64,000 nt of DNA from SMWN01 sp965261165 (GTDB lineage: Bacteria; Pseudomonadota; Gammaproteobacteria; Eutrophobiales; Eutrophobiaceae), in NCBI GenBank assembly GCA_965261165.1, contig OZ253445.1:1054001-1118000 (forward strand), given 5' to 3'. Position 1 is the first letter of the stretch. Each line of letters starts with the position of its first letter. Shown in pieces: positions 56,709 to 64,000 of the stretch. The notes under the pieces were generated by a model. It saw only the letters and a program-made list of their open reading frames with translations. It ran no database searches and was not told the DNA's origin. The translations under genes and the position numbers were made by a program.

Positions 56709-57623
56709 TTAGCTTGCGTGTTCTTTAGAGAATTCTGGCGGAATGTAGGTCCCATGTGCAGAAAGGTCTGTTAATCGTAATAAATTTCTACCCAGATTCT
56801 CAATAATCAGATGCACTCTGGAGATGTCTCTTAGACTAGGATCAATAATAATGGCACTAGACGCATCTCTACCAACGACGTTACGCCCTATCTCCAGTAC
56901 GTGCTTTTGCCTAGCTTGATCGATAAAGAAGATTTGCCCATTAGCTTCAATTTTACATTTGTGTTTCGATAACATGATAACGACGCATTCATTAGCTTTG
57001 AGAGTGGCGATTACTGGTTCACCTTTTGACATACGTTCGAACTTACTATTTTTTGAATTGGCACTATTGTTTTCAAGCAAGGGATTTTTAAAGAGTAATG
57101 TCTCTTTGAAACGTTCTGCTTCATGCTGGTTGCCACCATTTTCCTTTTTTCCAGATGTTACTTTTTTCTTTTCAGAATACAGGTATCTAATAATATCCTG
57201 GCGTGACGACAGGTATTGCATGTATTTTACAAGAGCCATCCTGCGGAAAATATTAAATTCGTCGCCACCCTCGTGCAGTGAGACAATGATATTTCTCCAT
57301 CCATGATCCTGTGAAAAAATAGATGTATCCAGTTTTTTTAACAAGTGACTAATACTTTGGGGATCCTCAATTGAACGTAACAGAATCATGATAAAGCGTT
57401 TTTCTACATTCTTTATCGTACGTGCTTCCATTCGTAATTGTTTCGTTGTGCATTTTACTAAATCAGTAATTTTTGATGAGGGTACTGAAGTCCTGCCCGA
57501 GAGACAGAATTCAAAATCTGCGATAGACATGAAGTAAAGGGTTTGCTCTCCAACCGTAAATTTCAAAGGTTTTGCAAAAATTTTGTCCAGCATTTCCCTT
57601 TTCTCTTGATGCCTTGTATTCAA
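56709..57623 (-). CDS. FHA-domain protein with unknown N-terminal region
   Basis: A 304-aa protein, apparently cytoplasmic, with no signal or membrane segment. Residues about 235-300 form a forkhead-associated domain (GRNVVGRDASSAIIIDPSLR, ISRVHLIIE, DLSAHGTYIP) that binds phospho-threonine peptides. The conserved Gly-Arg, Ser-Arg-x-His and His-Gly-Thr positions are all present. The helical, Lys-rich first 230 residues match nothing I recognise. FHA proteins often act in secretion or pilus signalling, but no kinase gene is near. It lies alone on the minus strand between cysH and the sulfurtransferase. Confidence 0.8.
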   Translation of the reverse strand: MNTRHQEKREMLDKIFAKPLKFTVGEQTLYFMSIADFEFCLSGRTSVPSSKITDLVKCTTKQLRMEARTIKNVEKRFIMILLRSIEDPQSISHLLKKLDTSIFSQDHGWRNIIVSLHEGGDEFNIFRRMALVKYMQYLSSRQDIIRYLYSEKKKVTSGKKENGGNQHEAERFKETLLFKNPLLENNSANSKNSKFERMSKGEPVIATLKANECVVIMLSKHKCKIEANGQIFFIDQARQKHVLEIGRNVVGRDASSAIIIDPSLRDISRVHLIIENLGRNLLRLTDLSAHGTYIPPEFSKEHAS

Positions 57624-58132
57624 GACTATAAATACGTGCTCAATAATACCTGATAAGCACCATACTGAAAGCCGCAGTCAACCATTATCTGTAACCGTTT
57701 GCAGCAACTTTAGTACTAAAAGTCTGCTATATTATCCTCAAACGTGGATTTACGCTTGATTTTTTCGCAATCACCTAATTATTTTACCAATTTATAAGGA
57801 AGATCTGAAAAAGATATTGTAGCATTTTTCTGTTAATTTTCTGGTTGAAATATTTTCCAGCTGTAGTCTAAACAATATTTAGTCAAATAATCCAGATGTT
57901 TTAATGTTTTTTGACTTATGCTTGAAACCAATGTATGCCTATATCGGTAATGACCGATCTTCGACATCAACAGGTTGAACAACGATTCTTAGTCTAAACT
58001 CCTGTAACGCACTTTGCGAAATTCAAATTGGCACTTCCATAACATGAAATACGTATTCCACCTTAGGCCGTTTGTTACAGATAACGTTATTAATATCAAA
58101 CAAAATATTTTGAGGAAAATAGCAAAAAATAA
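57624..58132. other. Intergenic region between the FHA gene and sseA
   Basis: About 509 AT-rich bases between two divergent genes. No protein-like open frame, RNA gene or repeat was found. Promoters for both neighbours must lie here. Confidence 0.5.
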
Positions 58133-58978
58133 ATGACAGAAATATTCACAACACTGATTGATGAAAAAACATTGGCTAATAATCTGGATAATCCAAACTG
58201 GATTATTGTCGACTGTAGCTATGATCTAGCAGATCACAATGCTGGTAGAAACATGTACCTAGAATCACATATTAAAGGCGCTGTTTTTGCAGATGTGCAT
58301 GATGACTTGAGTGGGCCTGCTGTGACAGATAATGGACGGCATCCACTATTGACTGAAGAGGCCTTGAATGGATTATTTTCCCGACTTGGAATCAATCATA
58401 ATTCACAAGTGATTGTCTACGATAATGCATTCGCATGTTTTGCTAGCAGACTTTGGTGGATGCTGCGCTATATGGGGCACGAGGCTGTCGCTGTTCTTGA
58501 TGGAGGGCGGCAGATATGGGAACAGGCCGGATTACCTGATATAACAGGAGAGGAAAAAAATATCCCCAGCCATTATAAAGCTGAGGCTAATACGGATTGG
58601 CTAGTGACCATCGGCAGTGTCTCGACGGCTGAATTATTGGTTGATTCTCGCGGTCCTCAACGCTATCGAGGAGAAATTGAGCCATTGGATAAGGCGGCTG
58701 GACATATCCCGGGCGCCATCAACCGGTTCTGGAAAAATAATCTTGGTGATAGTGGTTTTTTTAAGGACTCTGATCAGTTACGCAAAGAATTTGATGCGTG
58801 TTTTGGCACAACAGATGTCAGTAATACAGTCTTTTATTGTGGTTCTGGTGTTACTGCTTGCCATAATCTATTAGCGGTGGCTCATGCTGGTCTCAATGCC
58901 CCCCGCCTTTATGCGGGCTCGTGGAGTGATTGGTGTTCGGAGCCAGGCAGACCCGTTGCGACAGGTGAAGATCATTGA
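58133..58978 (+). CDS. sseA: Thiosulfate / 3-mercaptopyruvate sulfurtransferase
   Basis: A tandem rhodanese protein of 281 aa. The N-terminal inactive domain includes IIVDCSYDLADHNAGR and YLESHIKGAVFADVHDDLSG. The C-terminal domain includes AGHIPGAINRFW and the active loop VFYCGSGVTACHN, with the catalytic Cys in CGSGVTA. That loop fits 3-mercaptopyruvate or thiosulfate sulfurtransferases. The last 33 bases of the gene are copied at 61938 together with the flanking repeat, and the 3' end is copied again at 1401. Confidence 0.95.
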   Translation: MTEIFTTLIDEKTLANNLDNPNWIIVDCSYDLADHNAGRNMYLESHIKGAVFADVHDDLSGPAVTDNGRHPLLTEEALNGLFSRLGINHNSQVIVYDNAFACFASRLWWMLRYMGHEAVAVLDGGRQIWEQAGLPDITGEEKNIPSHYKAEANTDWLVTIGSVSTAELLVDSRGPQRYRGEIEPLDKAAGHIPGAINRFWKNNLGDSGFFKDSDQLRKEFDACFGTTDVSNTVFYCGSGVTACHNLLAVAHAGLNAPRLYAGSWSDWCSEPGRPVATGEDH

Positions 58979-59147
58979 AATCATGGTTTTGAGAGAGATT
59001 TGAAAGGAAGGTGCCTATTATCATTGAGGTCTTTACATCATTCAAAACCACTGAATAAGACGTATAGGCAATAGCATTAATTTATAAAGTTTGTATGAAA
59101 CAGTTTCATTTTGCGAGAATTCTCCTTTAATCGTCACAGCAATAGCA
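58947..59147 (+). repeat. About 200-bp direct repeat, left copy (partner 61938-62137)
   Basis: From inside the last codons of sseA to the middle of the 310-bp repeat, this sequence recurs in the same orientation at 61938-62137 with a few substitutions. The two copies flank the Sel1 gene. Confidence 0.88.
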
Positions 59148-59347
59148 TAAAACCCCTCAATGAGCGTGTTTTAGTTATTACTTATCCATTATCGAGCATT
59201 CAGACACAATACATCTACAGATAACGTATTTGTTACTGTAGGTTCATTCCCTTCCCCCTATTTTTTATTTTTAAGGGTGATGAATAATCTTTAAGGTCTT
59301 TTAGAATGGTCTTATTTTACCTGTTTCAGTAGAATCAGTGTGGATTA
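59035..59347 (+). repeat. 310-bp inverted repeat, right copy
   Basis: Partner of 55294-55603 in opposite orientation. Together they bracket cysH, the FHA gene and sseA. The copy ends about 58 bases before the Sel1 start, so any Sel1 promoter would overlap or abut it. Confidence 0.88.
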
Positions 59348-59405
59348 ATAATAGGCGGCACACTAGCAAGGCCATTAGTGCGTCTTGTCAAAGGGAAAAT
59401 ATCAA

Positions 59406-61523
59406 ATGAACAAACTACTCCGCCAGCTTGGCGCAACCGTAATCATGACCGCCACTATTTTTGCGACAACACCCGCCGTGGCGGAACTATCGCCGGAGGA
59501 TGTGGCGAAGATTAAGCATTCGGCAGAAGCGGGCAATGCAAACGCCCAATCCAATCTCGGTGTGATGTATGAAAAGGGCGAGGGCGTAGCCAAAGATGCC
59601 CATGAGGCGGTACGTTGGTATCGTCAGGCGGCAGAGCAGGGCGATGCAAAAGCCCAAAAAAATCTCGGCAATATGTACAGAAAGGGCGAGGGCGTAGCCC
59701 AAGATGCCCATGAGGCGGTGCGTTGGTATCGCCAGGCAGCAGAGCAGGGCTATGCAGTAGCCCAAAACAATCTCGGCTTGATGTATTTGGATGGCAAAGG
59801 CGTAGCCCAAGATGCCCGTGAGGCGGTACGTTGGTTGCGTAAGGCGATAGAGCAGGGCGATGCACGAGCCCAATACAATCTCGGCTGGATGTATGCGAAG
59901 GGCAATGGCGTAGCCCAAGATGCCCGTGAGGCGGTACGTTGGTATCGCCAGGCGGCAGAGCAGGGCAATGCAAACGCCCAAATCAATCTCGGCTGGATGT
60001 ATGACAGTGGCAAGGGCGTAGCCAAAAATGAGCGCGAGGCGGTGCGTTGGTATCGTCAGGCGGCGGAGCAGGGCGATGCAGTAGCCCAATTCAATCTCGG
60101 TTTGATGTATGAAAAGGGCAAAGGCGTAGCCAAAGATTTTGGTGAGGCGGTGCGTTGGTATCGTCAGGCGGAGCAGGGTTATGCAAAAGCTCAACTCAAA
60201 CTCGGCGTGATGTATGAAAAGGGCAAAGGCGTAGCCAAAAATGAGCGCGAGGCGGTGCGTTGGTATCGTCAGGCAGCAGAGCAGGGCGATGCACGAGCCC
60301 AATACAATCTCGGCAATATGTACAGAAAGGGCGAGGGCGTAGCCCAAGATGCCCGTGAGGCGGTGCGTTGGTATCGTCAGGCAGCAGAGCAGGGCAATGC
60401 AAACGCCCAATACAATCTCGGCTGGATGTATGCCAATGGCGAGGGCGTAGCCCAAGATGCCCGTGAGGCGGTACGTTGGTATCGTCAGGCGGCGGAGCAG
60501 GGCGATGCAAAAGCCCAAATCAATCTTGGCTGGATGTATGCCAATGGCGAGGGCGTAGCCCAAGATGCCCGTGAGGCGGTACGTTGGTATCGTCAGGCGG
60601 CGGAGCAGGGCGATGCAAAAGCCCAAATCAATCTTGGCTGGATGTATAGAAAGGGCAAGGGCGTAGCCCAAGATGCCCGTGAGGCGGTGCGTTGGTATCG
60701 CCAGGCAGCAGAGCAGGGCGATGCAGACGCCCAATTCCCTCTCGGCTGGATGTATGCCAATGGCGAGGGCGTAGCCCAAGATGCCCGTGAGGCGGTGCGT
60801 TGGTATCGCCAGGCAGCAGAGCAGGGCGATGCAAAAGCCCAAATCAATCTTGGCTGGATGTATAGAAAGGGCAAGGGCGTAGCCCAAGATGAGCGTGAGG
60901 CGGTGCGTTGGTATCGCCAGGCAGCAGAGCAGGGCGATGCAGACGCCCAATTCCCTCTCGGCTGGATGTATGAAAAGGGCAAGGGCGTAGCCCAAGATGC
61001 CCGTGAGGCGGTGCGTTGGTATCGCCAGGCAGCAGGGCAGGGCTATGCAGGCGCCCAATTACGTCTAGGTTTGATGTATAGAAAGGGCGAGGGCGTAGCC
61101 CAAGATGCCCGTGAGGCGGTGCGTTGGTATCGCCAGGCAGCAGAGCAGGGCTATGCAGTAGCCCAATTCAATCTCGGCTGGATGTATGCCAATGGCGAGG
61201 GCGTAGCCCAAGATGAGCGCGAGGCGGTGCGTTGGTTGCGTCAGGCGGCAGAGCAGGGCGATGCAAAAGCCCAAATCAATCTCGGCTGGATGTATGCCAA
61301 TGGCGAGGGCGTAGCCCAAGATGCCCGTGAGGCGGTGCGTTGGTTGCGTCAGGCGGCAGAGCAGGGCGATGCAAAAGCCCAAATCAATCTTGGCTGGATG
61401 TATTTTATAGGTAATGGCGTAGCCCGAGACGCTGGTGAGGCGGTGCGTTGGTGGCGCCAGGCGGCGGAGCAGGGATTTGCAAACGCCCAGCTTATTCTCG
61501 GTCAGATGTATGAAAAATGGTAA
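59406..61523 (+). CDS. Secreted Sel1-repeat protein, 18 full repeats, frameshifted at its end
   Basis: Reading starts at ATG 59406 after an AAGGGA site. A signal peptide (VIMTATIFATTPAVA) is followed by 18 full Sel1/TPR-like units of 36 residues (consensus AQxNLGWMYxxGxGVAQDAREAV then RWYRQAAEQGxA) and a partial nineteenth. The predicted product is 705 aa and periplasmic or secreted; Sel1 proteins are protein-interaction scaffolds. Units 11-12 and 13-14 are almost the same 216-base block (60618 and 60834), so the array grew by recent duplication. Unit 6 lacks one Ala codon. The frame stops at MYEKW because of an extra T. Without it, the protein would continue as GKGVIENKYEAYIWLSIARA. Confidence 0.9.
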   Translation: MNKLLRQLGATVIMTATIFATTPAVAELSPEDVAKIKHSAEAGNANAQSNLGVMYEKGEGVAKDAHEAVRWYRQAAEQGDAKAQKNLGNMYRKGEGVAQDAHEAVRWYRQAAEQGYAVAQNNLGLMYLDGKGVAQDAREAVRWLRKAIEQGDARAQYNLGWMYAKGNGVAQDAREAVRWYRQAAEQGNANAQINLGWMYDSGKGVAKNEREAVRWYRQAAEQGDAVAQFNLGLMYEKGKGVAKDFGEAVRWYRQAEQGYAKAQLKLGVMYEKGKGVAKNEREAVRWYRQAAEQGDARAQYNLGNMYRKGEGVAQDAREAVRWYRQAAEQGNANAQYNLGWMYANGEGVAQDAREAVRWYRQAAEQGDAKAQINLGWMYANGEGVAQDAREAVRWYRQAAEQGDAKAQINLGWMYRKGKGVAQDAREAVRWYRQAAEQGDADAQFPLGWMYANGEGVAQDAREAVRWYRQAAEQGDAKAQINLGWMYRKGKGVAQDEREAVRWYRQAAEQGDADAQFPLGWMYEKGKGVAQDAREAVRWYRQAAGQGYAGAQLRLGLMYRKGEGVAQDAREAVRWYRQAAEQGYAVAQFNLGWMYANGEGVAQDEREAVRWLRQAAEQGDAKAQINLGWMYANGEGVAQDAREAVRWLRQAAEQGDAKAQINLGWMYFIGNGVARDAGEAVRWWRQAAEQGFANAQLILGQMYEKW

Positions 61524-61598
61524 AGGCGTTATTGAAAATAAATACGAGGCGTATATTTGGCTTTCCATTGCCAGAGCCAACGGCATTGAGCAGGCGGC
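61524..61598 (+). pseudogene. Out-of-frame C-terminal end of the Sel1 gene
   Basis: Bases after the premature stop still encode the Sel1 tail GVIENKYEAYIWLSIARANG in the next frame, then break off after EQAA. The same extra T and the same 128 bases occur at 1174-1301. Confidence 0.85.
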
Positions 61599-61810
61599 CA
61601 AACGACTGACGGTGATTGAGCAACGGCAAACAGTGGTAGTGGCAAAACCCGACATCGGCGAATCTGGCCGAGCGGGTTTTTGAGAATACTTGGCGTTCTG
61701 TGGCGGTGATTATCAACGGCGATGCGCAAGGCAGCGAGGTGATTGTCCGGCCGAATGTGGTGGCCGGCGGCGATATTACCGTTTATAAATCCAACAAGCG
61801 CAAGGTTGAG
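61599..61810 (+). other. Unidentified coding remnant
   Basis: After the Sel1 homology ends, an open piece reads ENTWRSVAVIINGDAQGSEV and continues IVRPNVVAGGDITVYKSNKR without a start codon. It looks protein-like but I do not recognise the family. It is probably another truncated gene. Confidence 0.4.
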
Positions 61811-61937
61811 CCTTGTCCAACATGAAATGAGTCTGGAGCGGGCTGACAGCAAATAGCGATCAGTTCATGATGGGAGGATGAGAACCATCATGAAACTTGA
61901 AGACTTAACCATAATTGATCAGCTTGCCGATTTCCTA
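61811..61937 (+). mobile_element. Insertion-sequence left end with truncated transposase start
   Basis: Bases 61811-61892 match the inverted copy at 8528-8609. After a GGAGG site, the ATG at 61890 begins MKLEDLTIIDQLADFLA, similar to the start of integrase-core transposases of gammaproteobacteria. The frame is cut after 17 codons by the sseA-derived repeat. Confidence 0.65.
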
Positions 61938-62137
61938 GCAGACCCGTTGCGACAGGTGAAGATCATTGAAATCATGGTTTTGAGAGAGATTTGAAAGGAA
62001 GGTGCCTATTATCATTGAGGTCTTTACGTCATTCAAAACCACTGAATAAAACATATAGGCAATAGCATTAATTTATAAAGTTTGTATGAAACAGTTTCAT
62101 TTTGCGAGAATTCTCCTTTAATCGTCGCAGCAACAGC
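61938..62137 (+). repeat. About 200-bp direct repeat, right copy
   Basis: Second copy of 58947-59147, including the last codons of sseA. Its right end is cut by the IS110 remnant, so the rest of the 310-bp repeat is missing. Confidence 0.88.
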
Positions 62138-62672
62138 GCGTGGCTGATCTTGAACAGTCCATGCCAGAGGCGTTGGTTGACTGGAGCCTGCCCCCGTGGT
62201 GGAAGGCTTGATGGCACTGCGCGGTTGCCGCCTGATTACGGCGATGACGGTTGTGGCGGAACTTGGCGATATCACCCGCCTTGATTCACCGCGACAGCTC
62301 ATGAAGTGTTTGGGACTGGTGTCCAGCGATTCATCGAATGGCTCCAGGGTTCGTCGTGGCGGTATTACTAGGGCCGGCAATGGCCATGTGCGGCGGGTGC
62401 TGGTGGAGGCGGCGTGGTGCTATCGGTTTCCGGCAGGTAAAACCGCACCGTTACAGCGGCGAGCCGAGCAAACCTCTGCTGGGGTACAAGCTATCGCGTG
62501 GAAGGCACAGAAGCGGCTCTGTGGTCGATATCAGACTTTGAGCGAACACCGATTACTGCCCAGAAAACCTGTACGGTGATCGCACGGGGGCTGGCCGGGT
62601 TTAGGGGCTGACTGGGTTTATCTGGGCGATTGCCGGTGAGGTGATGCCAAACAACGCAGCCGCAGCAAACAG
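62138..62672 (+). pseudogene. IS110-family transposase, C-terminal remnant
   Basis: The frame at 62196-62579 encodes MALRGCRLITAMTVVAELGD, then DSPRQLMKCLGLVSSDSS, RRGGITRAGNGHVRRVLVEA and IAWKAQKRLCGRYQ. This is the C-terminal transposase_20 half of IS110/IS116/IS902 enzymes, which includes the conserved GxSxxR-G-x-TK-like block. The sequence before 62196 (VADLEQSMPEALVDWSLPP) is in another frame, and the end TGFIWAIAGEVMP near 62612 is in yet another. The DEDD N-terminal half is absent. Two or more frameshifts make it dead. Confidence 0.85.
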
Positions 62673-62969
62673 GTGATCAAGAAAGGTGCTGTTGAACAAG
62701 GGAGAAACAGTAAGTTTTTGGGACAGATCGGGGGTGGCCACAGGTGGGAGAATCCTCGTGAGACCTAAAAGGCATCCGGGTGACCGGAACGACCCTTGAC
62801 CAAAGAGAGAGGTAGCTCCACGACCAAGATTTGTCAGGCGGTGCCGACCCGCGAATATCAGATTGAGCAACCGTCGTTACAAGCTGCCCCTACTCTGTCC
62901 CAAGGGCTTACTGAGAGAGAAATATGCAAGAATGAAGAATCGATTGACAGGTCACAACATAATTAGGTG
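62673..62969. other. IS110 flank / noncoding
   Basis: About 300 bases after the transposase end. The stretch near 62740-62800 (agaatcctcgtgagacct ...) looks like the noncoding end region common in IS110-type elements. No gene is seen. Confidence 0.4.
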
Positions 62970-63200
62970 ATGACTCATACTCGGGTTTTGATGAAGTCTA
63001 TTGTCTCAAGGTTAATGATGCTTTCACCATATTTCGATGGGAGACAAACATTTAGGTATTGAAAACGCAAAAATGCTGCCAGATAGCAATGGCAATTTTA
63101 GTCGTGCAATGGGAATGCTAGTGAAGAAGGAAAATCTTGATTTTGGTGAGCGTCCATAGTGTTATTCAATGCTGAAAATATTTAAAGCAGAGCTAAGCTA
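62970..63200 (+). pseudogene. Peroxiredoxin (Prx5-like) remnant
   Basis: One frame reads GFDEVYCLKVNDAFTIFRW and then, after a shift near 63045, another reads ENAKMLPDSNGNFSRAMGML followed by VKKENLDFGER. These are consecutive parts of Prx5/AhpE-like peroxiredoxins. An in-frame TAG follows where the family has an S-W-R-Y-S segment, and YSML is still visible after it. The 5' part with the peroxidatic cysteine is absent. Confidence 0.75.
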
Positions 63201-63208
63201 ATCTCAAT

Positions 63209-63268
63209 ACACAGGAAAGCCCCACACAGGAAAGCCCCACACAGGAAAGCCCCACACAGGAAAGCCCC
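63209..63268 (+). repeat. 15-bp tandem repeat, four perfect copies
   Basis: Four exact head-to-tail copies of acacaggaaagcccc. The last copy forms the 5' arm of the terminator that follows. Confidence 0.95.
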
Positions 63269-63295
63269 GGAGGATATCGGCTCACGGGGCTTTTT
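63261..63295 (+). terminator. Rho-independent terminator with amplified 5' arm
   Basis: aaagcccc pairs with ggggctttt, the T-run following directly. The three upstream repeat copies each supply an alternative aaagcccc arm for the single 3' arm. Confidence 0.8.
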
Positions 63296-63898
63296 AGCTG
63301 TCGCGTCTGAGAACTACGGTTGTCGGAACGAGGCACACTTTTGAACCCCTAAAAGCCAACGAGAGTCGGCTTATTCGTAACAGCCATATCCAAGTGTAGT
63401 AGATTTTTTTGAGATGAATATACTCCGGATAGAAGAAATAATAATAGCCAAGGCATTATTTAGTAAATATTGATATAGAGAAGCTGAAGGTAGAGGACTC
63501 AAAATACTTCCTTTTTATTTGAAGGTGGCAATATGTTGATCGTCTTACCTGCCATTAAGTAGATCAGATACGTCCCCTCCCTCCCTGATTAATTGCAGTG
63601 AATTCTTCTTGGACAAGGCGGCGATGGGTTTGGAAAGTAGTCTCTCGGCCTTGGCCAAGCCTTCATTGGAACCCGTCGGCGTTGTTAGAGTAGAAAATAC
63701 CCTTCAACAGGGCATTAAAATCTTATCCGTTGAGTTTGACCGTGCCTGCCTGAAAGTCGACCCAGATTATACGACGGTGTTAATTAATTGCTTGATATTG
63801 TACGTATCATCGCCCTTACGCCGCTTCAACGGCGTGATGTTTGGGTCTTCGGCATCGTCCCGTAGATCCGTCAGGCTCCCTATTTCATAGGTCGATCT
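63296..63898. other. No recognisable gene
   Basis: About 600 bases. Short open stretches on both strands (for example 63609-63890 plus, and a minus-strand piece reading AKAERLLSKPIAALSKKNSL) have no start context or family I can name. They may be further decayed pieces. Confidence 0.4.
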
Positions 63899-64000
63899 GC
63901 TACATTCCCGGAGAAAGGCGTTTTTCTTTACCCTAAAAACGAAACTCTAAGCACCACCATTTACCTTCCTTTGGAGCGATTTCAAGATAGAGTCCGTCAC
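63899..64000 (-). pseudogene. Tyrosine-type integrase, N-terminal fragment (partial at window edge)
   Basis: The minus strand reads DGLYLEIAPKEGKWWCLEFR, then F, an in-frame TAG and GKEKRLSPGM before a second stop. This matches the N-terminal arm-binding domain (DUF4102) of P4-like integrases, which runs D-GLYL-x-V-x-P-x-G-K-x-W ... YR-x-x-GKEKRLSLG. Two stops within 35 codons show that it is decayed. The true 5' end lies beyond the window. Confidence 0.7.

Noticed and set aside
59487..61058. Long minus-strand open frame (523 codons) opposite the Sel1 gene
   Set aside because: It mirrors the 108-base periodicity of the Sel1 repeats and exists only because the repeats avoid stops in that frame. 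It has no independent start or family.
62601..62870. Minus-strand frame after the IS110 remnant
   Set aside because: It overlaps the IS110 3' end and flank, and no homology is recognisable.
63209..63268. CRISPR array
   Set aside because: The 15-base units are directly adjacent with no spacers; it is a simple tandem repeat.

Overview
This window reads as chromosomal DNA of a gammaproteobacterium with moderate to low GC content. The pointers are the fxsA / cutA-dsbD / groES-groEL neighbourhood (near-neighbours also in enterobacteria), a type II dehydroquinase next to accB, an S-adenosylhomocysteine (SAH) riboswitch in front of ahcY-metF, and an MSHA-like type IV pilus cluster. No genus can be named from the sequence alone.

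Layout. (1) 1-1.5 kb is rearrangement debris: the C-terminal tip of an Rhs protein, a Sel1-repeat tail, and a copy of the 3' end of the sulfurtransferase gene found at 58 kb. (2) 1.5-6 kb holds accB, aroQ, a TlpA-like thioredoxin, dsbD and cutA on the minus strand, with fxsA facing the other way. (3) 6-8.6 kb is an insertion-sequence graveyard (IS3, IS1380 and IS5 remnants) around a cold-shock/DUF1294 gene; it separates fxsA from groES. (4) 8.6-11.8 kb has groES-groEL behind a TTGACA-17-TATAAT promoter and a CIRCE operator, then a methyltransferase.

(5) 11.9-37.1 kb is the centrepiece. It encodes a three-subunit Pfa-type secondary-lipid (polyunsaturated fatty acid-like) synthase: PfaD enoyl reductase; PfaA with KS-AT-3xACP-KR-DH; and a PfaC-like protein with KS-CLF-AT-DH-DH. 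The same-strand run continues directly into a complete oleABCD set for head-to-head hydrocarbon synthesis and ends with a phosphopantetheinyl transferase. A minus-strand RND efflux pump and its adaptor lie between pfaA and pfaC. The simplest reading is a self-contained pathway: the phosphopantetheinyl transferase activates the ACPs, PfaA/C/D build a polyunsaturated acyl chain, OleA joins two chains, OleD reduces the product, OleC closes a beta-lactone and OleB decarboxylates it to a long-chain polyene. This product assignment is inference.

(6) 37.3-39.7 kb is the SAH riboswitch with ahcY and metF. (7) 40-55.3 kb is an MSHA-like pilus or pseudopilus cluster: secretin, TPR protein, assembly ATPase, platform protein, PilM/N-, PilO- and PilP-like proteins and pilin-like proteins. 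It is followed by an ABC transporter whose permease and ATPase genes bracket a TPR-like gene and a prepilin gene, resembling the pilGHI set of Myxococcus. (8) 55.3-59.3 kb carries an APS reductase, an FHA-domain protein and a sulfurtransferase between 310-bp inverted repeats. (9) 59.4-64 kb has a Sel1 gene with 18 full repeats and a frameshifted tail, then repeat copies, an IS110 remnant, a peroxiredoxin remnant, a terminator with a fourfold-repeated arm, and a decayed integrase fragment at the edge.
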